A stretch of DNA of 64,000 nucleotides from Phycisphaerae bacterium (GCA_030432255.1 JAUIHS010000017.1:1-64000); one strand, 5' to 3'; numbered from the stretch's first letter, positions 52,298 through 61,301 are shown. Notes: generated by a model from the sequence alone, not told the origin. Translations and numbers: made by a program.

Positions 52298-53989
52298 ATG
52301 AACCCGCTGACCCGTACTGCGTGCGCCCTCTGTCTCGGCGCTGGGTGTATCGGCTCCGTCCATGCCAACGTGGGGGCCTTCCGCGTCGTGGCAATCTCGG
52401 ATGCGCCGACTCCGGTCTACCCGGAGTCGATCACCTTCGGGGATCTTTCCATCGCACGAATCGACGGCCAGGGACATGTTGCCTTCACCACCGAACTTTC
52501 CAACCTGGTCCTCAACTCCAGCCTCTGGATGGAGACCGAGGATGGACTTGAACTCGTTGGTGAACCCGCTGCCCCCGCACCGGGTGCACCGCCTGGTTAT
52601 GTCTTCTACCACTTCCAGCCAGCCTATCTCGCCGAGAGTGGGGTCGTCGCCGTCAACGCGCTGATCGCGGACGAAGACAACACCATTGCCGCGGCCTACA
52701 CCTGGTCCGCCGACGTTGGCTTCACGCCGATCGTCGTTCCGCCATTCCAGATGGCGCCGGGCGAAGGAGAACCCTTCGACCATGCTTCAATCAATTCAAT
52801 CAACACACATGGTGAAGTCGTGATCCGAGGTGAAGTCAGCGCGGGGACCGGCTACTGGACGAACGCCGGGGGATCGCTGTCACGCGTGGTGGTCGAGGGT
52901 GACGATGCGAGTGCGGTTGCCGCGAACGCCATCTTCGGTGACCTGCACATCGGCCGTGTCGTCCTGAACGACCATGGCATGCTCGCGCTCTCCGCGGAAC
53001 TGGATCACCCGCTCTTCGGCTCGTTCTGGAGCAGTTGGCACGGGACGGCAGGTGCACTCGGTGTGACTGCCATTGAGTCCCAGCAGACACCGCTGGGCGC
53101 CACGACGAGTTTCGACGGCGGCTTTCCGATCGGCGTTGATCTCTCCATCAACAATGCGAGCCAGGTGGCCTTCGGCCAGGATTTCGTGGAAGGCGGCACA
53201 CCTGATCTTGACGGGGTCTGGCGAGTTGACAATGGCACCATGGAGACGATGGGTGCGGTGAATCATCCCGGACCATACATCGGATCGGTCTATACCTACG
53301 CCGACTCACTTGCAGCGGTCATCAACACCGACGGGCAGGTGTATTTCACATCCCGCTTTGACAGTGCGTTCATCTCGACGAACGCAGATACGGCCATCGT
53401 GAGAAACGGCGGAGCCGATGGGCCGCAGATCGTGGTGCGAGAAGGCACGTCGCTTCTGCCGCTCCATGACGTTCAGATTGATGATCTCACCTACGCACGC
53501 TTTGACCTGAACCGCCACGGACAGGTCGCGCTCGTGTGTGAACTTCGCGGCGACGATGTCGACGCTTCCAGCGACTACGCGATCGTTGCGACCACGCGCT
53601 GGGGTGATCCCAGGATCGTCGTGCGCGAAGGGGAGAGCCTGTTCCTCGGACTCGGCGACATCCGGACCATCGAGAGCCTCTTCATGGTGACCGGAAACGG
53701 GCCGGAGTCCGGGTCGAGGGGGGCGCTCAACGATCGAGGCGAGATCGTCGCAAACGTGCACTTCACCGACGGCACGGAAGCGTTCATCGTCTTCCTGATC
53801 CCGGGGCTTTGCCGCGGCGATGCGAACGGCGACCTCGTTGTGAACTTCGAGGACCTTGAGATCGTCCTCGACAACTGGGGCGCCGTCGGCACACCGGGCT
53901 TCCTGGAGGGTGACGTCAATTGCGACGGCCGGACGAACTTCAGCGATCTGGAGTGGGTGCTCGAGCACTGGGGGAATGACTGTTTGTGA
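52298..53989 (+). CDS. Secreted dockerin protein with repeated beta domain
   Basis: A 563-residue protein. A signal peptide (1-24) is followed by about 470 residues of repeated strands (GHVAFTTELS, GQVYFTSRF, GQVALVCELRG), as in choice-of-anchor or DUF7453-like propellers. The C-terminal dockerin (about 505-563) has NGDLVVNFEDL and NCDGRTNFSDL, with Cys in CRGD and at the end (WGNDCL). AGGAG lies six bases before ATG 52298. A small hairpin (GCACCC/GGGTGC, 52256-52271) stands upstream. The 273-bp upstream region shows no other gene. Confidence 0.82.
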   Translation: MNPLTRTACALCLGAGCIGSVHANVGAFRVVAISDAPTPVYPESITFGDLSIARIDGQGHVAFTTELSNLVLNSSLWMETEDGLELVGEPAAPAPGAPPGYVFYHFQPAYLAESGVVAVNALIADEDNTIAAAYTWSADVGFTPIVVPPFQMAPGEGEPFDHASINSINTHGEVVIRGEVSAGTGYWTNAGGSLSRVVVEGDDASAVAANAIFGDLHIGRVVLNDHGMLALSAELDHPLFGSFWSSWHGTAGALGVTAIESQQTPLGATTSFDGGFPIGVDLSINNASQVAFGQDFVEGGTPDLDGVWRVDNGTMETMGAVNHPGPYIGSVYTYADSLAAVINTDGQVYFTSRFDSAFISTNADTAIVRNGGADGPQIVVREGTSLLPLHDVQIDDLTYARFDLNRHGQVALVCELRGDDVDASSDYAIVATTRWGDPRIVVREGESLFLGLGDIRTIESLFMVTGNGPESGSRGALNDRGEIVANVHFTDGTEAFIVFLIPGLCRGDANGDLVVNFEDLEIVLDNWGAVGTPGFLEGDVNCDGRTNFSDLEWVLEHWGNDCL

Positions 53990-54002
53990 GATGGGACGAA
54001 TG

Positions 54003-54061
54003 ACGAGGGGCAGGGGACACGTGTGCTTCACCGTTCCCTTGTCCCTTGTTCCCCGTTCCCT
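54003..54061. repeat. GGGAC-type imperfect inverted repeat between convergent genes (copy 3)
   Basis: GAGGGGCAGGGGACA (54005-54019) faces a run of TTCCCTTGTCCCTTGTTCCC and following at 54034-54061. Read on the minus strand the right arm has four G tracts of three or more separated by short loops, a possible G-quadruplex. Confidence 0.55.
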
Positions 54062-54878
54062 AGCCCACGATGTCCGGCAACGACTCCATTCCCTCCGTGA
54101 GCAGGCGGGGACCTTCCTCACTGATGAGGACGTCCGCCTCGTAGTGCACGGCGATGGTGCCGTCGGCGGTGTAGATCGGCCACTCGCGCGCACTCTCCTG
54201 ACGCCGACCGGTGCCTATCGCCACCATGGGTTCGACCGCAACGAGCGTGCCCGGCTGGGCCGTGCGCTCTGCGTCCGGCCACTGGCCGCGATACTCCGGC
54301 ATCGTGTTGGAGATGTAGGGCGGGGCGTGCAGCTTCTTGCCGTATCCGTGGCCACCCAGGTCACGCACACAGTAATAGCCATACTCCGACTCGACCACGT
54401 CCTGCACGCATCGTGCCCAGTCCGAGTAGGGCTGGCCGGCGCGCAGCGTCGGGATGCCGCGGCGAAGGGCTTCCTTGCCGCACTCCATCAGGCGTCGATT
54501 CTCGTCGCTGACTTCCTGGAAGGCGTACGTCCACGCGGCGTCTCCGATCCATCCCTTGTGCAGCACGCCGATGTCGACGGACAGCACATCCCCCGGGCGC
54601 ATCGGTTCGGCATGGCATCCCGGGTGCCCGTGCACGATGCAGTTGTTCACGCTCAGGCAGGAGTGCGCTGGAAAGGGGTTCATCCGCGGCGGTCGGTAGT
54701 TCAGAAAACAGGATCGGCAGCCGAGATCGTGCAGGATGCGGGCCACCAGCAGATCGATGTCGGCCAGCGTCTGTCCGACCTTCAGGTCTTCGACGAGGCG
54801 TCGGTGTGTTTCGACGACCTTCTGCGCTGCGGTCCAGGCGGCTTCGGCTTCGCGGGGATTGACAAGGGGTCTACGCAA
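54060..54878 (-). CDS. map: Methionine aminopeptidase
   Basis: A 272-residue type I enzyme that removes the initiator methionine. Metal ligands are visible: Asp in LSVDIGVLH, Asp in WIGDAAWTY, His in LGGHGYGKKLH, Glu in VAVEPMVAIG and Glu in HYEADVLISE. The only suitable start is TTG 54878 (CTG one codon earlier), since no ATG lies between it and the upstream stop. It has no Shine-Dalgarno, so the start remains uncertain. Confidence 0.92.
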   Translation of the reverse strand: MRRPLVNPREAEAAWTAAQKVVETHRRLVEDLKVGQTLADIDLLVARILHDLGCRSCFLNYRPPRMNPFPAHSCLSVNNCIVHGHPGCHAEPMRPGDVLSVDIGVLHKGWIGDAAWTYAFQEVSDENRRLMECGKEALRRGIPTLRAGQPYSDWARCVQDVVESEYGYYCVRDLGGHGYGKKLHAPPYISNTMPEYRGQWPDAERTAQPGTLVAVEPMVAIGTGRRQESAREWPIYTADGTIAVHYEADVLISEEGPRLLTEGMESLPDIVG

Positions 54879-55027
54879 CAGATTAGGCTCGGCTGGAGGA
54901 ACAGATCAGCCCGACATACAAGGGCGGGCGCCGTTCGCATCCTATCGGAAATGAGGCCGGTCAGGCACCCCCGGATTCACCACTCCGGATGGTGAGTGCT
55001 CGATGCCGAAAGCCTCTCACTCAAATT

Positions 55028-55055
55028 CCGCGGACTCCCGCTGGGGAGCCCGCGG
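55028..55055 (-). terminator. GC-rich hairpin after the Cys-rich dockerin gene
   Basis: CCGCGG (55028-55033) and CTCCC pair with GGGAG and CCGCGG (55050-55055). Only AATTT follows on the minus strand, so termination is likely weak. Confidence 0.4.
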
Positions 55056-55133
55056 AGCGCCCGCGCTGATCCAGACGCGCCCGAGGGCGGCCATCCGGCA
55101 ACCTATGGGCTCACACGTGTCGCCAGACCAGGG

Positions 55134-56297
55134 TCAGCGCACGGCGCCGAATTCGTCGAGCAGGAGCATGAGATCCTTGTAATCGACCCGGCCGCTTCCG
55201 TCGAGGTCCGAGGCGCCACCGAGGTTGCCCCAGCTCTGAAGGAGGTCGCTGAGGTCGCCCATGTCCACGTCGCCATCGCGATCGATGTCGGCACGGAGGC
55301 CGGTCTCGTCGTGATCAAAGTCGGGCAGGGGGTTGTCGATGACATCGTGATCGATCTCATCAATGTCGATCGTCTCATGATCGATCGCATCAGGGGGTAC
55401 GACATCGACATCCGGTGCGCAGTCGCAGGGGCACGAGAGGTCGGTCGTCGTGTTGAAGTAGTCCCAGCCGAATCCGCTGACTTCGAAGCCGAAGTCGTCC
55501 GCGTTGAACTTCACGCTGGGGAATCCGCAATGCCCGACGAAGGCCGCTGTCATCTTGCAGAAGGAACGCCCGTTGACCGTGACGCACTCCACCTTCTTCT
55601 TTGCTTTTCCACTGCAGCCGACGCGGGAGTCGGTGCCCTCAGCATGGCCGCTGCAGATCGAGCCGTGATCACAGTCGAGGTACGCCATGTAGCAGCCGAC
55701 GTCTGAGCCGAAGCCGTTCACGAACGTGCGGCGGAAGAAGTCACAGTGATCTCCGGCACTTTCCGTCCAGCAGGAACCGCGGCTCATATCCGGTACGGCG
55801 TAGATTTCCGAGACCGTCTCGAGCATCGTCTCAGGCATCCCGGCAACGGCATACGGGGGAACAACGGCGTAGGTCGTGCACGCCTCGGGACCCCAGTCCC
55901 AGTCCACCTTCGCAATGATGGCGCCCTCAACCATGTGCGGCATCACGCACTGGGACTGGAAACGACGCTGACCGTCGCCGCTGAGTTGAACGAAGGTTGA
56001 GCCGGTGATGTCGAAGTCGGGAGTTGCTGTCTGGTTGATGACCCATGCGTTGTTGGTGACGAGGTTCGCGTACGACGTCGTGTCCGTATCGGAACGAACA
56101 ACCGTGACGAGTGAGGTTGTGGCATTCATTTCGCCCGGAAAGCTCGTTCCGATGAAGATGCCGAGGTGGGAGTCGAGAGTCGACAGCAGCGTGGCCGGCT
56201 GTGGATTGCCGACCTGCGCAGATGCTGTGGCCGCGACGCTGACGAGGCAGGCACAGCCGACGAAGTGGTGCAGTGTTCGTTTGATCATGGGGTTCAT
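55134..56297 (-). CDS. Secreted Cys-rich protein with Asp/His-rich segment and dockerin
   Basis: A 387-residue protein. A signal peptide (1-28) leads to a beta region, then a cysteine-rich stretch (about 170-300, including GCSGKAKKKVECVTVNG and SCPCDC). A segment near 305-335 alternates Asp, His and Ile (IDHETIDIDEIDHDVID), a potential metal-binding linker. The C-terminal dockerin has DRDGDVDMGDL and DGSGRVDYKDL but lacks the end cysteines found in the other copies. AGGAG lies before ATG 56297. Confidence 0.78.
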   Translation of the reverse strand: MNPMIKRTLHHFVGCACLVSVAATASAQVGNPQPATLLSTLDSHLGIFIGTSFPGEMNATTSLVTVVRSDTDTTSYANLVTNNAWVINQTATPDFDITGSTFVQLSGDGQRRFQSQCVMPHMVEGAIIAKVDWDWGPEACTTYAVVPPYAVAGMPETMLETVSEIYAVPDMSRGSCWTESAGDHCDFFRRTFVNGFGSDVGCYMAYLDCDHGSICSGHAEGTDSRVGCSGKAKKKVECVTVNGRSFCKMTAAFVGHCGFPSVKFNADDFGFEVSGFGWDYFNTTTDLSCPCDCAPDVDVVPPDAIDHETIDIDEIDHDVIDNPLPDFDHDETGLRADIDRDGDVDMGDLSDLLQSWGNLGGASDLDGSGRVDYKDLMLLLDEFGAVR

Positions 56298-56807
56298 CCT
56301 GTTCTCTCCTTCTGATTCGTGAGCGCGCAGCAACAGCGCTGCGCTGCGACTTCCCGAGGGCGGTCGCTCGTTGGGTCCGGGTGACGATGTGGTCAGGGGC
56401 GGGATGCACGCGGCGGACCGCGCGCAGGAACGAATTCGATGCCGAAGCGATCGGCCATCGCATGCTCCTTTCCGGGCGCACCGATCACGCCAGCGCCGAT
56501 CAGATGCGTTTCCGAGGTTGCGAAGTTGTGAGCCGCAGAACGATGTGCAACCACCATGCCAGCCCGTCTCTGCGTGTTCTGGCGCGATGACCGGGGGCGG
56601 GCGCGTCAACGTGGGCAAAATTTGGACAGTGGTGGGCCACGCCTTCCCTCAAGAAAATGTGGATTTTTGTGTCCACTTCAGGCAATCAACCGGCAAGAGC
56701 GGCGTTGATGACGCGAGGGACAACGGAATCCGATGCCGACTGGAAGAGACGACCGCAGACCGGGTCGTTGTCCCCGCGCACATCCAGAACCGCTCGGAGG
56801 ACCCGGA
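56298..56807. other. Divergent intergenic region with a possible micro-ORF
   Basis: These 510 bases lie between the Cys-rich dockerin gene (minus) and the MauG-like gene (plus). The only coding signal is a 21-codon minus-strand frame at 56393-56458. The part at 56600-56690 is relatively AT-rich and probably holds the promoter of the plus-strand gene. No RNA gene was recognised. Confidence 0.5.
56393..56458 (-). CDS. Possible 21-residue leader peptide
   Basis: AAAGGAG lies six bases before ATG 56458, the best ribosome site in the region, and the frame (MADRFGIEFVPARG, then a Pro/Arg-rich end) stops at TGA 56395-56393. It ends 95 bases before the Cys-rich dockerin gene on the same strand and could be a leader peptide. 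It may also be chance. Confidence 0.3.
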   Translation of the reverse strand: MADRFGIEFVPARGPPRASRP

Positions 56808-58661
56808 ATGAGAAGCCAAACCACCAACCCATGCCTGAACAGGGTCGCAGTCGCCATTGCAACGCTCGCCGCCGCGGGGATCGCCGCCGCACAACCCGGC
56901 GGGCCGCAGCCCCCTCAACCGCTCCAGCCACCGCCCAGTCCCGCCGGCAACGCCATCACGACCGCCAAGGTCAACCTCGGCAAGGCGCTCTTCTGGGACG
57001 AGCAACTGTCGTCGACGCGTCTGACGGCGTGTGGGAGTTGCCACATTCCCGGTGTCGGCGGCGCTGACCCCCGATCCGTAATCGGCAGCCTGCGTTCCAC
57101 CCATCCCGGTGCGGATGGTGCCTTCGGCACTCCCGATGATGTCACCGGATCCCCCGGTGTGCCGCTCAGCGATGCCGCGGGTGCGTACGAATGGGAGGCT
57201 CACTTCGGCATCATGGAGCAGGTGACCGGGCGCAAGGCACCCACGATGATCAATGCCGCTTACGCGCCGCTGCTCTTCTGGGATGGTCGGGCAGAGAACT
57301 TCTTCGAGGATCCGCTCACCGGCGTCGTCATCCTCGGACCCGGCGCAGCACTCGAGAGCCAGGTCGCCGGCCCGCCGGTTTCGAGTGCCGAGATGGGCCA
57401 CCTCGGGCGCGACTGGGCGGACGTGGCGTCCCGTGTCCAGGACTCCCGTCCCCTCGCGCTCGCATCGGACATCCCCGCCGATCTCGACATCTGGATCGCA
57501 GGGCGTGACTACCCGGCGCTCTTCACCGAGGCATTCGGCTCCGCTGAGGTTTCCCCATCACGCATTGCCATGGCGATCGCGACCTATGAGCGCACACTCT
57601 TCTCCAACCAGACGCCCATCGACGACTTCTTCGGTGGTTCCCCCGGCGCTCTCACACCACAGGAACTCCAGGGGCAGAACATCTTCATCAACTCCGGGTG
57701 CGCCGTCTGCCATGCCGGCAACCGCTTTACGGATGACCAGTTCCACTACATCGGCGTCCGGCCGCAGGACGACGACCTCGGTCGCTTCGAGGTCACCGGC
57801 AATCCAGCCGATCGCGGCAGATTCAAGACACCCGGACTGCGCAACGTCGAACTTCGGGGACCGTACTTCCACAACGGGCAGTTCGAGACGCTTGAGGACG
57901 TGGTCGCGTTCTACAACCGCGGCGGAGACTTCAACGCGCCCAACAAGAACCCGTTGATTCGCCCGCTCGGTCTCAACCCGGGCCAACAGGCCGCGCTCGT
58001 TGCGTTCCTGAGTCGCCCGATGACTGATGGCCGGGTGGAGGCGGAACTTCCGCCCTTCGATCGGCCGACGCTCTACGCCGAGTCCGCCTGCATGCCGCTG
58101 GTCATGGGTGCCGGGCGCCCCGGTTCGGGCGGGTTCATCCCCGCGGTTGTCGCCCTCGAAGCGCCGGCTCGCGGCAACGGCAGTATGACCATCGGGATCT
58201 TCAACGCCCTGGGCGGAGCCGAAGCGATGCTGGCCATCGACACGGTTGCCGTACCGCCTGCGAACCTGCCTCTTTCACCGGTCACCACGCTCACCGCCAC
58301 GCTCGGCGGCGGCGGCGCCGGTGACGGCTTCGGGTCGGTCAGCATGGAGATCCCTGATCTGCCCACGTGGGAAGGCAAGACCCTCTTCGGTCGCTGGTAT
58401 GTCAGCGATCCATCAGCCGCCGGCGGCATTTCGTCAAGCCCGGCGTTTGCGATCACGGTCTTCGAGGATTGCGGCGAGCCCGGCTGCGCCGGCGACGTGG
58501 ACGGCGATGACGCCGTTGGCTTTGCCGACCTCAACATGGTGCTGGAGGCGTGGCAGGACAGCGTTAATCCGGGTGAAAACGGTGACTCCAACCTCGACAG
58601 CGTCGTCAACTTCGCCGACCTCAACGCCGTACTCGGCAACTGGGGCAACACCTGCCTCTGA
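56808..58661 (+). CDS. MauG-like di-heme cytochrome c peroxidase with C-terminal dockerin
   Basis: A 617-residue secreted protein. A signal peptide (1-28) and a Pro-rich linker precede the di-heme domain. Heme-binding motifs are CGSCH (75-79) and CAVCH near 298. Family patterns LGKALFWDEQLSS, RKAPTMINAAYAPLLFWDGR and KTPGLRNVELRGPYFHNG are all present. The C-terminal dockerin (about 560-617) has two degenerate calcium loops with Cys at both ends (CAGD and WGNTCL). GGAGG lies before ATG 56808. It acts on peroxide or an oxidizable protein in the periplasm. Confidence 0.9.
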   Translation: MRSQTTNPCLNRVAVAIATLAAAGIAAAQPGGPQPPQPLQPPPSPAGNAITTAKVNLGKALFWDEQLSSTRLTACGSCHIPGVGGADPRSVIGSLRSTHPGADGAFGTPDDVTGSPGVPLSDAAGAYEWEAHFGIMEQVTGRKAPTMINAAYAPLLFWDGRAENFFEDPLTGVVILGPGAALESQVAGPPVSSAEMGHLGRDWADVASRVQDSRPLALASDIPADLDIWIAGRDYPALFTEAFGSAEVSPSRIAMAIATYERTLFSNQTPIDDFFGGSPGALTPQELQGQNIFINSGCAVCHAGNRFTDDQFHYIGVRPQDDDLGRFEVTGNPADRGRFKTPGLRNVELRGPYFHNGQFETLEDVVAFYNRGGDFNAPNKNPLIRPLGLNPGQQAALVAFLSRPMTDGRVEAELPPFDRPTLYAESACMPLVMGAGRPGSGGFIPAVVALEAPARGNGSMTIGIFNALGGAEAMLAIDTVAVPPANLPLSPVTTLTATLGGGGAGDGFGSVSMEIPDLPTWEGKTLFGRWYVSDPSAAGGISSSPAFAITVFEDCGEPGCAGDVDGDDAVGFADLNMVLEAWQDSVNPGENGDSNLDSVVNFADLNAVLGNWGNTCL

Positions 58662-58714
58662 TCGAGGCTCCTCGTGGAGAAGAGAGAAACGTCCGTGGGG
58701 GTGTCCCAAGGGAG

Positions 58715-58740
58715 CGCCGGCAGCAGTGCCGGCGTTTCTC
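58715..58740 (+). terminator. Intrinsic terminator of the MauG-like gene
   Basis: CGCCGGCA (58715-58722) pairs with TGCCGGCG (58727-58734), loop GCAG, then TTTCTC. Confidence 0.8.
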
Positions 58741-58808
58741 GTTTGATCAGGGGTCAGGTGCTCGGGGTTCGGGCTATTCCAACACCCCTAAGAGCCAACA
58801 CCCAACAC

Positions 58809-59294
58809 CTAATTGTTATCCTGATGACACGCCATGTCGATGACGACGGTGGAAGCGAGGAGCAGGATGTCATCTTCGCCATCCACGATGTCAACGCCGT
58901 ACGTGTCCGTCCACGAGAACCAGCGCTTTGAGACGGTGGCGATCGGCGCCCCGCCCCGAGAGATCACGTACTCGTGATCCATGAAGTCGCCCTTGGCGAT
59001 CGGGTCATTCGGGCCGGGTTCGTCAATCGTGAACTGGCAGTTGAAGAAGGTGAAGAGCTTTTTCTTGACGACGGCCGCGACCCGGCCATCTCGCAGGATC
59101 TCGTACGTCGGCCCCCACGACAGCAGGCGCTGCTGGATGAACGCCAGTTCGTTGCCTTCCATGTCCTGGAATGACAGTTTCTTGCCGAGGGAGAAGGCCC
59201 GGCCATCCACGAAGAAGACCTCGCGTCCCTCTTCATCCCTGATGTTGAAGTCGTTGCCCCAGGAAAAGAGCCGCTGTTTCATCACGTAGCGCAT
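58809..59294 (-). CDS. LURP-one-related (tubby C-like) protein
   Basis: A 161-residue protein of the LURP-one-related/YxjI family. It repeats short strands: LFSWGNDFNIRDEEGREVFF, KKLSFQDMEGNELAFIQQRL, RVAAVVKKKLFTFFNC and VSKRWFSWTDTYGVDI. The fold is a membrane-associated beta barrel with a central helix, possibly a lipid- or membrane-tethered scaffold. The role in bacteria is unknown. It is a cytoplasmic single gene, convergent with the MauG-like gene. Confidence 0.88.
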   Translation of the reverse strand: MRYVMKQRLFSWGNDFNIRDEEGREVFFVDGRAFSLGKKLSFQDMEGNELAFIQQRLLSWGPTYEILRDGRVAAVVKKKLFTFFNCQFTIDEPGPNDPIAKGDFMDHEYVISRGGAPIATVSKRWFSWTDTYGVDIVDGEDDILLLASTVVIDMACHQDNN

Positions 59295-59343
59295 GCAGAC
59301 CTCCTCGATTCAATCACTTTCGTCCCGAGATGATACGTGATGC

Positions 59344-59378
59344 AATGAAACAGGACCCGGGAGCGACCCGAGTCCTGT
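59344..59378 (-). terminator. Intrinsic terminator of the PEP-CTERM gene
   Basis: ACAGGAC (59350-59356) pairs with GTCCTGT (59372-59378), with an inner CGGG/CCCG pair; TTTCATT follows on the minus strand. Confidence 0.7.
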
Positions 59379-59410
59379 GATGGAGAGATGCCTGATGTCG
59401 CGTGTCGATC

Positions 59411-59953
59411 TCAGTTCCGTCGGCGACGAAGCGCTATGAAGCCGCCGAGACCGGCCAGCGCCAGCGAACCCGCGGGCGCCGGGGCAATTCGAACATTGAT
59501 GGAGTCGATCCGACCCTCAAAGGAGGACAGGTCGAAGGACGTGATGCGCTCCCCGCCGATGTCGGACGTCGAGAGCACCCATGTCTCAATCACGGAGGTC
59601 TGAGATGCCGTGACCGAAGCCGTCGCACCGAGTTCGCCGTTGATCGTCAGCGTTGTGCAGGGAGGAAAACAGAAGTCTTCCCAGGTCACTTCGACACTCT
59701 CGATGTATTCGTCGGCTGCAAGGCCGATGGCTCTGACGTTCACCGAATCCGCGTACAGCCAGAGAGCACCGGGGAACAGGTCATGGTGATCGAGAACACC
59801 CGTGAAGTCCGTCGCCGTACCGAAGTCGTATGAGAGACCCGGGTCGAACGCGGCACCGCCGCCTCCGTCAACGAAGTCCTCCATGATGACCTGGCCGTTG
59901 ACCGTCGCGGCGGCAGCGCCGACCACGACACACATGAACGATGCATGACGCAT
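59411..59953 (-). CDS. Secreted PEP-CTERM-like protein (second)
   Basis: A 180-residue protein. A short signal peptide (1-20) is followed by a beta-sandwich-like body (TFTGVLDHHDLFPGALWLY-like region, about 45-70) and the tail PAPAGSLALAGLGGFIALRR with a final Arg run, a PEP-CTERM sorting signal. The two cysteines in FCFPPC may form a disulfide. GAGGAG lies before ATG 59953. Confidence 0.8.
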   Translation of the reverse strand: MRHASFMCVVVGAAAATVNGQVIMEDFVDGGGGAAFDPGLSYDFGTATDFTGVLDHHDLFPGALWLYADSVNVRAIGLAADEYIESVEVTWEDFCFPPCTTLTINGELGATASVTASQTSVIETWVLSTSDIGGERITSFDLSSFEGRIDSINVRIAPAPAGSLALAGLGGFIALRRRRN

Positions 59954-60165
59954 GGTTCAGTCTCCTCTCAAAGGGCACTGTAGATTTCCGGCTCCCGCCG
60001 ACTGTGCGATCGACGGGGGCTGACTCCACCCGAACCGCAGTGGTCCGGGTTCTGAAAGATCTTGAATCGTGCTGCCGGGGCATCAACCCCATGGGTCATC
60101 AGACCGCGGCGCACGTCTCCCGCCTCATCAGTGAGACGGGCTGATGAGTCTCTTTGCGCGTCGGG

Positions 60166-60209
60166 AAGAAAAAAGCCGGCATCCGCATCGGTCTGACGGC
60201 GGATGCCGG
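60166..60209 (-). terminator. Strong intrinsic terminator of the FG-GAP dockerin gene
   Basis: CCGGCATCCGC (60176-60186) pairs with GCGGATGCCGG (60199-60209), an 11-bp stem followed on the minus strand by a T-rich run (plus strand AAGAAAAAA). Confidence 0.9.
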
Positions 60210-60224
60210 GCTGATTCGCTGGAT

Positions 60225-61217
60225 TCAGTTGCAGGAAGAGCCCCAGTGATCGAGAAGGACCTCGAGGTCGGAGTAGGACACGATCGTGTCCCCGTCCAGA
60301 TCAGGTCCCGGACACGCCGCCGTTACCGTGATGCCCCAGTCTTCAAGCAGTACACCCAGATCATCAAAGTCCACCTGTCCGTCGCCGTCTGCGTCGCCTG
60401 CGCAACCGGAGACCGTTCGGTTCCAGAGCATCGTGATCTCGAAGCCGCCGAGACCATCTCCGACGATGTCGAGATCCGAGTCGCCATCGAGATCCACCAG
60501 CTGCACTTCGCGCATGGCGCCGCCGGGTTGGACCAGCTCGGAAACCACGAACTCTCCGGAGGACGTGCTCCGGTAGATCATGAGCGGGAGTTCGGTGGTT
60601 TGGAGGTTCGGAGCAAACTCGAACAGGAAGGGTACAACGATGATCTCGATCCGCCCGTCCTGGTCGATGTCGACCGCGGCGACGCTGCCCTCTGTGACGT
60701 TGAGTGCGGGCACCTCGGTGACGAGTGATGGCATGCCCTCGTCGACGGACCAGACCTGGAGGCGGACCGGGCTCTCGGTCAGGGCGATGATCTCGTCGGT
60801 TCCGTTCCCGGTTGTATCGGCGAGCGCGATTGACTGAAACGCTTCGGCGATCGTGAACGTCGCCTGGTCAAAGGTTGAGTTGCCCTGTCCGATGTACGAA
60901 CGGAGTCCGGCGTCTTTTCCGGTTTCGATCACGATGAAATCCGAGTGCTGATCGCCATTCAGGTGACCGGTCGCGATGTCTCCGGCGCGGAAGCCCTCGT
61001 CGATCACGGTGGGTGACTCCAGCGTCCCGCCACCTTCACCGGACATGACGTAGACGCCACCGGCCGACATGTCAGTACCCGCGTCAGTGACGATGAACTC
61101 GGGAAGATCATCGCCATCCGCTTCGATGGCGACGACGGCCACCGGCGCGCTGCCAACCGGAACTGGATCCTGGAGAATCCTGAAGGAGCCACGTGCCGAC
61201 CCGACGCAAACCTGCAC
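60225..61217 (-). pseudogene. FG-GAP repeat dockerin protein, probably 5'-truncated
   Basis: A 330-residue frame with FG-GAP/VCBS-type repeats (ADGDDLPEFIVTD, NGDQHSDFIVIE, DQDGRIEIIVVP, DGDSDLDIVGDG) and a C-terminal dockerin with Cys at both ends (CAGD and WGSSCN). It should be secreted like its relatives but has no signal peptide. It starts at GTG 61217, and 15 or so codons of plausible coding sequence continue upstream to a TAG with no start. The 5' end therefore looks lost, next to the aldehyde dehydrogenase promoter. A very different start mode cannot be excluded. Confidence 0.65.
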
Positions 61218-61269
61218 TTCGAAACGGGGTCGACATCGTTTCGGCAGGACCAGAAAGGCCGCGATCCCC

Positions 61270-61275
61270 TACAAT
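61270..61275 (+). promoter_or_regulatory. Candidate -10 box for the aldehyde dehydrogenase gene
   Basis: TACAAT lies 26 bases before ATG 61302; no convincing -35 was found. Confidence 0.4.
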
Positions 61276-61301
61276 CAGGGTCTCTTCATGAAAGGATGCC
61301 C

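Noticed and set aside
59941-60144. 67-codon plus-strand frame
   Set aside because: Overlaps the start and promoter of the PEP-CTERM gene and has no ribosome site.
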